From Atrina japonica (taxonomy: Eukaryota > Mollusca > Bivalvia > Pterioida > Pinnidae), in contig BROG01000641.1 in NCBI GenBank assembly GCA_030159075.1, forward strand, positions 1 through 64,000: DNA of 64,000 nt, given 5' to 3'. The notes beneath the pieces are model-generated. The model saw only the letters and a list, made by a program, of their open reading frames with translations, was not told the DNA's origin and searched no databases. Shown in pieces: positions 11,535 through 23,247 of this stretch. The position numbers and the translations under genes were made by a program. Each line of letters begins with the position of its first letter. Position 1 is the first letter of the stretch.

Positions 11535-11855
11535 TCCAATTTGAAAAGTATGTGTATTTTCTAAAGATAAAGTGGTGTCATACAAGGCCAAATAATAACT
11601 CAAAAAGTATAGCCGAAATCCGTCTAAGAGTAACCACTGTAAAAAAAAAAAAAAAAAAAAAAATGACTATCTTAGCTTTAGAAGATTTTCGAATTTAAAT
11701 GGTGTTAACTGCCAAATAGTACTTTAGTATAAGATGAATAACTGGTACCGAAACACCAGATACTAGGTTTATGTATACCCTCGGGGACTCAAACGGTCCA
11801 CCAGCAGTGGCAACGACCTAGTGGTTATAAATAATATAAACATAAATTTTATAAT

Positions 11856-11901
11856 GCTCAAGACGATATCGTTTCTGTCAATTAGACTTCATCAGTTGAG
11901 C
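11856..11901 (-). ncRNA. Type I hammerhead ribozyme motif, copy 2
   Basis: Identical arrangement to the copy 367 bp away: GCTCAA, CTGATGA, GTC-loop-GAC, GAA, ACGATATCGT, C, TTGAGC on the minus strand. Both copies keep the same core and the same A/A mismatch at the base of stem II. Confidence 0.68.
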
Positions 11902-12231
11902 TCCAATTTGAAAAGTATGTGTATTTTCTAAAGATAAAGTGGTGTCATACAAGGCCAAATAATAACTCAAAAAGTATAGCCGAAATCCGTCTAAGAGTAA
12001 CCACTGTAAAAAAAAAAAAAAAAAAATGACTATCTTAGCTTTAGAAGATTTTCGAATTTAAATGGTGTTAACTGTGCCAAATAGTACTTTAGTATAAGAT
12101 GAATAACTGGTACCGAAACACCAGATACTAGGTTTATGTATACCCTCGGGGACTCAAACGGTCCACCAGCAGTGGCAACGACCTAGTGGTTATAAATAAT
12201 ATAAACATAATACCAAAGTTATAATCAATTT

Positions 12232-12455
12232 TTCAGTCAAATTGTGGTGTCAAGTTTTTAGTGATTGAGGAAAGAACCCGGTTACAATGTGACTGGGAAG
12301 AAACTACCGGCCTTCTAGATCTGCACGTTAACTAGCTAACATTCTCACAAAATCAGCTTAGGTTCCAGTGAGACTCGGCCCACGCTATCTAAAGGTGAGA
12401 GACTCCATAATTTAAAGCGCAATGCTCTAATCACTCGCTAATAGAGGCGCCTTAA
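12232..12455 (-). repeat. tRNA-Ser-like SINE, near complete
   Basis: Minus strand head GCGAGTGATTAGAGCATTGC then TGGAGTCTCTCACC, degenerate B-box GGGCCGAGTCTC, then a body including CACTGGAACCTAAGCTGATT shared exactly with the copy at 46.2-46.4 kb. Confidence 0.72.
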
Positions 12456-15400
12456 CTTGAAATTAGGACCAGACAAATACGTCATAAAATGGAAATTATT
12501 AATGAATCAAAACTATGTTATTAAAATAATAGATTTGAATAACCATACTCTCTTTGAATTATGACACAGGATTTCACATTCCCTTCGAAAGATGAAAATT
12601 GGTCGACACAGAAAAAATGTTGTATAGCAATATCAAAGTGATGAGAGATGAATTCCGTTCAGCAAGTAATAAGAATAATACGATAGGTGTTATTCAGGTC
12701 AGTATAACTGCATTCCATCACGTCAATGTATATATCAATAGAATGTTCAAATTATGTAATGTTATACTTCATCTGATATTGTAACAGTATGTAAACACTT
12801 GTTCGCAACATTTATTTCGTGCCTCTTGCAGAACGTTAATAATTTCCATATATATGTAATTCCATTATTGTAAAAGTAAGCCTCAAATTTTGACCCAAGC
12901 CGTGGAATCTAGCAACAAAAGGTCCACTGAAAGCATACAAGCTGTCAAAATGGATTTTTGTCTGTATTAAAAGTTTCAAATAATCCACTCGATATATTAT
13001 ACAAATACAATATAATTTACAAATCCCGGATTGAAAACAAAACCTAGACCTGTTATAATTTAATTTGTGAAATAAAAATAGAATGTGAATAATGAGCGAG
13101 CAAAAATAAATTGTACTCTTTCATGGATAGAATGAATATCAATCCTCGGGGTTATTCATTTTATTCTAGGCATGTTATAAATTTCTTTTTAATTTTTAAT
13201 TAAAGTTTAAGTATAGTCGCAAGATATGTATATTTTTAATCAAAATGACAGCCTGTATGCCTATAAATGTAGTCGTATGCATTGCCAAACGGCTGAAGTA
13301 AGTGACCTTCACTCACAATGCAGAGCGTTCAAAGGTCAGGCTTTTGTTATTTCTGTCGTATATGTAAATCCATTCAGTTTTAATTTGGATCTACATTTTG
13401 AACAATCATTTTCCGAAACTTTGTCAGGTCGCCTCTGCTAGAATCATGGATAAATACACAAAAGTGTAAACCAATTTCTAAATCCTTACGTGTAGATGTA
13501 GGGATTTGTAAACTTGTACTTCCAACATCATCTGTATGAAAGGTGACTTGATGCTCAATATAGGTTTCCTGTTTTGTAATTTGCAAACTTATTTTCGTCA
13601 CGTTTGCAAGGATGCAGCTCTAAACTTTCTGACTTGGTGTATTTGAGCTGATAACTGCTCTCCATTCCGATACATACTCAACACATCAACCTTTGTACTA
13701 TTGTAAGAAGAAGAAGACAGAGACAACGATCATTTGTAACATCAAGCTCATCTTTACTGGGTCTAATTTGTAATGACATGGTGGAAGCAATTTAACACAG
13801 AACAGATTGAGTTATATGTACAAGATCTACAAGAACCAAGTGATAATATCTACAAACAAGACAAATAAGATGTGATATTGAGGTCACCATTACGTAGTAA
13901 GGTCAACATTACGTAACAGATGAATTGTTCGCGTAATTAACACAAGATAGGTTTCCCTGTTCTTTTTTTTGGACAGGACTTCAAAAAGAACAAATTTCTA
14001 AAACTGAGTTTTTAAAATTTGGATATCACTGCATGATTTTCCTCCATAAATGTATGGAATTTCAACGAGAAGTAAAAACTATCCAAATCACTTATGTTAT
14101 CAATTTCCATTGTCAGAGATTAATGCATTTATGCTTACATTTCTGAAAATGTCTAACTCTATTTAAACAAAAAGAAATAGATCGGTTTTATTTTCAAAAC
14201 TGCTACTCACTGTATTGGATTACCAGACTTTAACAACAATATCTCAAACAGATATACCGTTTTCAAACGTTCGGGTAATCTACAACCCCGAAATGCTGAA
14301 ACTATTTATAAAAATATAACACACTCGTGATTATATATACAATTTAAACAGTGCAACCTTAAAAATTAATGAAACATGTTCAAATACTGAAATAACGTGC
14401 AATAATAATGAGATGGTCAACAAGAAATCAACAAGCAAATGCAAATCTATAATCTATTTCTGCGTTTAAAATCTACCCCCATGATCACTAGCGGGAGTAA
14501 AATCACCAAAATTTAAGTCTACAAAAGACATCTTGCATCAGTATTACGTTAACATACAATAACAATTGTTAATAAAATTTGTCTTATCAACTAGTATACT
14601 CTCTATTATCATCAAAATTATTTTAAAAAAAAGACATTTTTAGACCTAAAGATGACATGCTGAATAAAGATCAAAACGGTCCAATGCGATCAATGGACAT
14701 TTATTCCAGCCAATATCCTAACTGAAGAAATATCTATAAACAAATGAAATAACTTAGGAAAAAATGCTTTTCTCCAAATTACATTTTAAAAATCAAAGAA
14801 CTAGAAAATGTCGAGAAATCCAAGATATATTTATCCAAATCCCAAGAAACCCTGTTGTTAACAATTTCAATCACAAATGGTTTTTCACTTGAGCGCCTAG
14901 AAAATTTTTAAATTGGCAAATACAAAAAAATAAATAAATAAAAAAGTAAGCATCAATATTACTAAAACATAAAAATTCTCTGAAATTGACACTAATGTAT
15001 CTCTTACTACAAAATGATCATGTCAATTTATAAATACTTACTTGAGCAAAACGTAATTAGTGGTTTGAACATCGTATTTTATGAAATGACAGTTTTAAGA
15101 ATGAATAGGCTAATATGAATCAGCTGTTTAACAGTGTCTCGAGTATGCACACGAAGTAAACTTCACCGAGTTCTATATAAAGAAAGGTATCTTTTTCTGC
15201 AATCTTTATCAAACCATAGTGCCAAAAAGCAAAGACGTTGACTGATGATAAAAGGCATCTGAACAACAGAGTGTGGGGGTATATGTAATTTACTTGAGTT
15301 AACAAAAATCTCAGAGTCCTTAACCTTGTGTATGAGCGCCTACCAGAACGAGGATGACATTGGAGACTGTGTGAATGGCTGTACAAATGTCCGAATATAC

Positions 15401-15958
15401 AGTCTCATAAAATAATGATAACACAGAAATGGATGTATGTAATGAAAACTCAAAATCCGAGGAAAAAAATAAATAAAATTAATGATATTGCTTGTTTTGT
15501 TCTTAAATTGTAAATTCAAACATTTTTGGTGAAAGGATTTCGATAAAATTGATAAACTGGTATATTACATAAGTTACAAATATTACAATTGCTATTAAAA
15601 TTAATTTTTTAATTAACAATTGATTATTTGAAAAAGTGTGCAAAAAGCAGAAAAAAAAACCCCCAAATATCGAGTCTTCAAAAAACCCATATACATATAC
15701 TATATCTTCCATCTACTTACTAGCATGACAAACTGCCAAAACTATACAGGCTTCAGAGATACTGTTTTTATTGTTGTTGACATAATTCTTTGTGATACCA
15801 TAGCCCCTATACGAAGGCATAGGAAACAGCGTTATATAGTATTTATAAATATCTCACATGTCATTTCAACCAGACCAGAAAGGTGGATGTACTTAGTATT
15901 AGTATATAATTCTCATACAAATATAATAACCATGTGCTTGAACATCTGACATATTTAC

Positions 15959-16012
<54 letters not shown>
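15959..16012. repeat. (CA)n microsatellite
   Basis: About 26 uninterrupted CA units. Confidence 0.97.
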
Positions 16013-16013
<1 letters not shown>

Positions 16014-19000
16014 GGACACACTGTTGTAAGTACCTGGCTCATAGTTTATAGTATTATTACATGGTTTTATCATAACTGATATTAATAAAGAGTATAACGT
16101 GGTACATTTAAGTTATTTAATATACAATATTATTCCCTAGGAGACATTTACACATGTACTTAGAACACCTTACGTAGATACGGTCAAAATACCTTAATTT
16201 GGAAAATGTTTAATTTTTTCCAAAACAAAAATTAATAAAAATGAATAACCAATATTCTCTACAAAATTTGACAACATATTTTGCAATCAAATTATCCAAT
16301 TTCCGTGATTTAAATTAATTGAAAATTAAAACCTCTAAATATTTCAATTTCCCTTAAAATAGAAAATATCAATTTTTTTTTCTCACAGAAATAAAATTTC
16401 AAGTAACAAATATGACAGTATTATAAAGATGATTTAGCACTGCAGATTTAAATATTTCAGTTAAGAAAAACTATACAGAAAACTTAATTATAGGCCTATG
16501 TATATACACAACGTCCCATTAACATGTGCAGAATATAAATATTAAGCACTATATACTTATGGACAAAACAAACCCAAAGACGGAATATCAAAGAGGGAAA
16601 TAAAGTCATAATCTTCTTAATAGAATTTATATAAATTAGGAAAACATGAATTTGTTTTATTTTGGAATGTCAAACAATACAAACTGAGGAAACACATATG
16701 GAATTAAAAATAATCAATTTCATCATTACTTGATGGAGTGAAGGCCACAGTAGTAAATAACCCAGAAAAACCCAAAATATATATATTTTTTTCTCCATAA
16801 ACAAGGTGTTGATAGACAGGACTAGATTGAAACTGTTATCAGTTACAGTAAATTTTACCAAGATGTGAACACTCGCAAAAAAATTAAAATTTTTAAAAAA
16901 ATAGAAAAAAGAAATAACTGCAGAATAATGTCATGTCGCTGAATAAGCATTTTAAATATACAGTGATTAGCACACCCAAAGTGAATCTTAAGCTACAGAT
17001 AATCCACACAATGATATATATATATATATAGTTAATCGTACTGGGAAATATATTACAACCATACACATATATATTACTTGTAACAAAAACGCCTGTTAAT
17101 TATTCGTGTTTAATATATTAATTTGTAAGAAAATATATTCATCCATTATCGTCATCACAAGAATTTAAACATGGCTATATTGCATGAAAAAATGCTATAT
17201 TAAAGCTGAATTGAAAATAACAGAGCCAGTCGAGACAGGAGCTCTTTGCTCTTGTTTACTCATTTAAAGGTCTTCTTCTGATTTTGCACAGGAAAGAGTA
17301 ATCTTCATTACGTTTGTAATGGAAAGAGAGGTCTTTTGATTTACTGTAGCAGCACTATCAACAAATCCAGTTTTGTTAGCAACATTTTGTACAAGGAATT
17401 CATTTACATGCAAATTTTGCAAACATTTGATATGTTGCTACATTCACGTGATCACAAGACAAAATTTGATTGACATGACCTTTAAAATCGATTCAAGAGT
17501 CTTTACTTCATGATCAATTAGTTCTGAATTTATATCCTTAAATAGACATTCATAAATAAGAAATACATTTTATTTTTTAATCGAGACAAATATTGACCAT
17601 CTAGCAATAAAACAATTTTGAAATAGTCAGTGAAGAAATAACTGGTGAATTTGATGGTGTTTAGATCTATAACATTTAAAATAATGTATTCAAATGATTT
17701 TGCAACAGCCACAAGTCTGACAATCCTAAGTGAATGGATACGAATTGATTAAAGGAACTCCAAAAAGAGCAACTTAAGTTCAAACTTAAATGCAATCCTA
17801 GAAAGTCACTAGTTTTTATGTTCATCCCAAAAGCTGTCTAAAAAAGCAAGGTTTACACAACAAATCGTTGTTAAAAGCAACAAGGAAAGACAAAATGTAC
17901 AGATCCAATTAATGTCCTCACTAATTAAAAGTCTGACCTCTCAATAAAAACTTGGTGACTCTTTCTTCCTAGAATCATTTTCACAGAAAGTAACGGCAAA
18001 AAATCATTTCCATTAAAATTCCTCATGGACTACGTAATCTGGTAATGTGATTTTTCAAATCCAAATAATCAGTAACAATATAACAAGAGCAACACTGACA
18101 CATGTCTAAGGCACGTAATTAGGTCAACAATTCTGAAACATTGAGCAGGTGATCTGAAACCAATTACTACAACATTACTAGTTAGTTAAATATTTCACAA
18201 GAGTGGAAGACAAAAAAATCACCAGTACAAAATCATTAATATGTACATTTGGGGTAAAACATGCAATTTGCAAAAAGAAAGAAAAAAAAAAAAAAAAGTT
18301 GCTTTTTGAAGAATTCTTTGTTTTGATGGATACTTTGACAAAAAGGATATTACTTTTAATTTGTCAAAAAAGATATTACTTATAAAATGATGTACATCAT
18401 ATGTAAAGTTTTACATTGTTTTAGCTTTACAAAATTTCTTTTAATAAAATAAGGTATGATGTTAGTTAGAATAACAGTATGAACAGTATGACCCAATCAA
18501 TGATCTTCTTTTTGATATTTTTTTTCTTTGGTCGAGTTTTATGAAAAACCTGGCAAATGCTCAATACTAAAGACTATATGAAATATACAGTCACATTAGA
18601 AAAAAAAACACGACATAATTTTTCATTATTTCAATCTACGTGTCTATGTCAACCATGCCATGCACCAAGCTAAGTATTTGTATCGACACATGTATACACA
18701 ATATCTGCGGACACAAATCATATCATCAGTATATTTACTACGAAAACATTGCTTTTGATTTGTTTTGTTAGTATTTATCCATGTTCATATTTACAATAAA
18801 AGACCTAAACATATGTATACATATAAGTAATAAATTGTTTGATTTTTAAATGCATAAAACGAAAAAAAAAAACTGAAAATGCATTAATGCAATGTGGGAA
18901 TCTTAAAATACTGATTACTTGTTTATTAGATATGTATTAATGTTGCCCTAATATCTGGAAATGTATAATGAAATACATGGTCAAGTTTGATTGATCTTTA

Positions 19001-20282
19001 AGGTGGACATGGCAATATGCCAATGTTAACCTAACTTTCGCCTTCTTGTGTACAAATTACAATTTTCGATGCGAAATGATCCAGAAACATTGAAGATGAC
19101 TTTTCTAATGATTTGCCTCATTTAATAATGTTTGTATCTTTTGAAGGCAGAAAGCAGTGAACATGATTTTTTTTTATATTTTACAATTTCCTGTTATTTC
19201 AAAGTGGTAACATTTGTTAGTATTGGAATTGAATATATCATGAGTTAATGAGAATCAAAATTGCACTGGAAAAGGGTGTTAAACCATGATCTGTGTTGCA
19301 GCACAAACAAATCTACTAAAACGTGTGTCATGAAATTAAATTTATCATTTTAAGACCAATCTTGATGCCAGTAATGGTAAGTGAACTTTAAACATATACC
19401 TAAAATAATGTCTGACAAGGAAAAAAAATGTAAATTCAAGAACTGTACATGGGGTGTAACAATTTAGAAATATACATATAAATTTGGTGTGTTAGCCTTT
19501 GAAAATAGAACTGCCAAATTCTTACATACAAAACTTTACTAGCACTATCAAGGGTATGTTATGCAAACTCCATGACACAGATTTCTGTGACTATGCCACT
19601 ATAGAGCAAACACTTAACGAAGTACACTTTCAATCAACAGGGAAAGTCATATTGGAGATAAGTTTGTCCACTTATCCCAGAATGACGGGTAATTATTAAT
19701 ACTGCCAGAAAAATCTGAAACATTTCTATGCAAATCAAGCATTGATTACAGGTTTTAGGCCTATATCAATGACAACACTCTAATAATAAATACACCCAAC
19801 CCTTGCCATGTCATCTCACTTGATTCTGACACTAATCCCCTGTATTACTTTAGCTGAGAAATATAATGTACTTTGATAAGTCCCCATCCAATGACAAACC
19901 ATACATGGCCAAAAACATACTTGTTTAAATTTGGACATTCTCAAGTGTGACATAAATGATGTTACTGAAAAAATGGAATACAGTGGTAACAGTGCTATAA
20001 TCCTGGTGCACACGACTGTAATAATGAAATATTAACTTGGATATACGGTAAGTTCTGTCTTGTTAACTTCTGAAGAAAGATGAGACTACAAAAATGCATG
20101 CAAGTAGCAAGGTGGGGATACCAGAATGGGGAATGTATTGTAAGTATTTGAATCCATGGTGAAATATAGTTGAGCCATTGACCACTGAGCCAGCAGTAGA
20201 GACATGCACTCGTTTATTTAAAAGTAAACTATTATTACATCTAAACTTGAACTACATCATTCAGAGTGGTGCTTGACATTGG

Positions 20283-20615
20283 ATAGTTAAATCCTTCAAG
20301 TCATAAGAAAGTTAATTTCTTCTAATCATAGGAAAGTTCTTCAAGTCAAAGTAAAGTTAAATCATTTAATTTAAAAGAAAATTAAATTCTTCAAGTCACA
20401 GGTAAGTTCAAGTCATGGGAAAGTTAAATTCTTCAAATCACAGGTAAGTGCAAGTCATAGGAAAGTTAAATTTTTCAAGTCATAGGAAAGTTCTTTAAGC
20501 CATAGGATCGTTAAATAGTCATAGGAAAGTTAATTCCGAGTCATGGGAAAGTTAATTTCAAGTCGTATGAAAAGTTGCAGCCTTGGAGTGATAGGAAAGT
20601 TTAGTTCTTCAAATT
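20283..20615. repeat. Degenerate minisatellite, unit about 28-30 bp
   Basis: Around a dozen imperfect units of the form TTCAAGTCATAGGAAAGTTAAA recur with variable spacing. Variants include AAGTCACAGGTAAGT, AAGTCATGGGAAAGTT and AGTGATAGGAAAGTT. Units are heavily diverged, so the array is old. It lies about 2 kb beyond the MRTF stop codon. Confidence 0.75.
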
Positions 20616-22382
20616 ACACAATATTTTCTTTCAAGAAATACATGTGGAATGTGATCTCTGATCCATGACTGCTAAGTCCAAAAGAAAGCTTCATAATGCA
20701 CAAGTTGTAATGTTATTGCTACTGATTCGGTCATATCCCGAACATTTTATGAAGTGAAAAATTTACACACGCCGTCAGGACACTGAAAGGAAACCATCAA
20801 TTTCTGTAAGCTCATTTCTTCATTTTCAATTTCTAGTCAGGAATTAAAAAACTCTGAAAACCAACACTGTAGGATTTTAGATAAAAAATGATTTCATTCT
20901 TCAAACACCATATCAGCATTATGAATAAATGTTTGGTATCTAAATGATTATTTTGCGTTTTACCAACAGCTGTGAATAGATTAGGTTGAAATATCCTTTA
21001 ACTATACCTAAAAGAAAAACTTACAAGTGTGATGACATATTAAAATCACCTAGAGTCTAAGAAAGCTCTTAGCTTACAAGAATCATAATACAAAGACATA
21101 CAGACATTGCAATACACTACTGCAACATTTTGTTGTCTTGAAATTGTACCAATGTTCAAACAAAAGTATAGAGAACTTGCATAAGAGAAACCAAATCTAT
21201 CAAGAATTACACTGAATGATGTTGTTGCAAACATATATTTCCTAATGACTCTAGATTACGTAACTAATCAGTGATGTTAATTACTGAAGCAGTTAGGGGA
21301 ATATCCTAGTTCTACAAGCAAGATGCAGCTTTTCACTAGACATTAAATTTTATAGGTGTAAAATTCTAAAACTAGGACAACAATGACTTTCCGTCTACAC
21401 ATGCAAGGAATTAGCCATCAATTTCACAGTTGAACTCACTAAATGGTCTGTAACAATGTGCCCTTAGATAAAACTGGTCATTTTATTCTGGATTCCAGGA
21501 AGCTCATAAATATATTTGGTTCATTTCAGTATGAAAATGGTCCCCAGCAAAAAAAACCTTATCTGGTATTGCCACTTTGCAAGGTATGAAATATATTCTC
21601 AGCAAGTTTTTGCATGGATAAGGAAAATGAATTTAATTTTAGGATGGAATGCATTTTGAACACAGCTATGAATATGTTGAAATGAAAATATATTGAAAAG
21701 CTTGAGTTTAGACACTTTGATTACAAATACTCCATTACAGAGAAAAAAAATCAATGCAATATAAATAAAACATTCCGACATGAGTGGACCCAAAGACATA
21801 ATAGATTATTTGTAATCAAGGCTGCCATACAGAATGAAAAGGAAAATCGGGGAACACGTTCACACAGAAAATACTGTTAGTATACTTCACAATAATTTTT
21901 TTGTTGTAAAATTTTACCACAGAAATGAAAATACAATTTTTTTTATAAAAGGTTGCCACCATTAACAGATATTGCTGTAGCAAAAATCTCAAACGAGCAC
22001 TGCAAATAGCATAAAAAAACTGCAAACTCGAGACTTGAAGCAAAAAATTAGCACATTTATATAAAAAAATCAAATCAAGTTACATACAAATCTGCTATCA
22101 CATGCAAAAAAGAAGATTTCATTTTTTCTGAGGTTGGATTACATTTTCATGGCAATATCTTGTTTTCAGTACAAATAGGTCATAACAAAAGACTGTACAT
22201 TTCATATACAAATTCAAAAAGAGAAAGATAGAAATATTGTTTGCTTTAGTTTGGTAAAGTAAGACACAGTATTTCCAGTTGTGTGTCTCCCCTGTATATT
22301 TGGTCCAAAGCTTAAATTAGCATAAATTATTTTCTCACATTATAAACATCTTTTGACATCAATAATTATAACAAATTGTCTC

Positions 22383-22388
22383 TTTATT
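22383..22388 (-). promoter_or_regulatory. Possible early polyadenylation signal (AATAAA) after the MRTF stop
   Basis: AATAAA on the minus strand begins about 24 nt after the stop codon. This is very close for a functional signal, and further AATAAA matches occur downstream in the AT-rich sequence (for example near 21482). The real 3' end cannot be decided from sequence. Confidence 0.2.
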
Positions 22389-22411
22389 CATCAATACATA
22401 GCTATATTTCT

Positions 22412-23247
22412 CTAACTAGACGACTCAGTCAATTTTTCCCAGTTGATTCCTGTATGCAAATCAGTTGGGGTAGTGAAGTCTGTGTCTTCAAAACTGAACA
22501 AGTCTAGTACCTCCTGTTGTGTTTTAGGAGTAAGTATGGGATCTGAAGGAAAAGCTACCGGTGCATTTGCACTTAATGGCGTTAATCCTGTACTTGGCAT
22601 TATTACATCTAACCAATCAGAAACGTCCATTTGCATGCTATTAGAATTTTCAGGATCATTCAAACCTAGTGCAGCCAAGTCTGGTTCTGAGCCGTGAGGA
22701 GCATTTTTGTTTGACTGATCAGTACTTGAGATAGGTATGTTTAACAAGTCTTGGTTATTGTATGGTTTGATATCTTGGTCTGTCTGCATATTTGCAGTAT
22801 CAGTGAGGTCAAGTGAAAATGCAGGGTCATCAGTCCAGTCCATAGAAGTTAAGTCCGGATTCCACATTTCGTTGATGTCAAGCAAATCTGTGTGACCTGC
22901 ATCTGTGGATAGATGTGAATCAGTCAGAATCAGAGGAGGTGGTGACAAGCACTCTTTCTTAATATTAACACCAGATGTCACATCAGTAGGTGCAGCCAGC
23001 AAGGCTGCCACATCACACGTTGATGTGACCACTGAACTACAATGTACCATGGTTGTGGTCACGTTAGTTGGATTAATGGCCACTGAAAAAGCAGGTATCT
23101 GGAACGGACTTGATGAGTTGCTGTTTATCATTGATGTGGTGCTTGATTTTACCGCCTTTGAATTGGTGGCTGGAGATTGAACAGATGATGACTTGGAAAT
23201 GGAATTTGGAGTGGGTGGTGGCTCTTGGGCGGCACTTGGCGGTAATT
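22412..23247 (-). CDS. MRTF: MRTF last coding exon: C-terminal activation region
   Basis: Acceptor TTACATTTCAG before 23247; stop codon TAG at 22412-22414. The 277 residues are rich in Ser, Thr, Pro and Asp, with acidic-hydrophobic clusters (DLLDINEMWNPDL, MDVSDWLDVIMP, EVLDLFSFEDTDF) typical of a transcription activation domain. MDxxDWLD matches the MDxMDWLE element near the MRTF C-terminus. IKKECLSPPPL could be a sumoylation or phosphorylation site, by pattern only. Confidence 0.93.

Larger units (their letters stand above)
11455..12226 (-). repeat. Tandem 367-bp units with hammerhead motif (retrozyme-like)
   Basis: Two near-identical head-to-tail units, offset by exactly 367 bp (for example ATAATGCTCA at 11484 and 11851), plus a 34-nt partial third ending at 12226. 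On the minus strand each unit carries a hammerhead fold, a block CCACTAGGTCGTTGCCACTG ending in GTCCCCGAGGG, and a T-run (a run of about 20 A on the plus strand). Divergence between units is a few small indels and poly(A) length, so the duplication is recent. I recall similar repeats in mussel genomes, but could not check. The array sits between a jockey-like remnant and a SINE. Confidence 0.8.
12460..22411. other. AT-rich non-coding stretch downstream of MRTF
   Basis: No ORF here has splice sites or family motifs that I can support. It contains a (CA)n tract at 15959-16012, short (TA)n at 17012-17030, several A/T runs, and a degenerate minisatellite at 20283-20615. Part of the right side may be MRTF 3' UTR on the minus strand, but nothing marks its end. 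Confidence 0.5.

Noticed and set aside
20283..20615. CRISPR-like array
   Set aside because: Units are degenerate with no constant repeat/spacer alternation, and the genome is eukaryotic.
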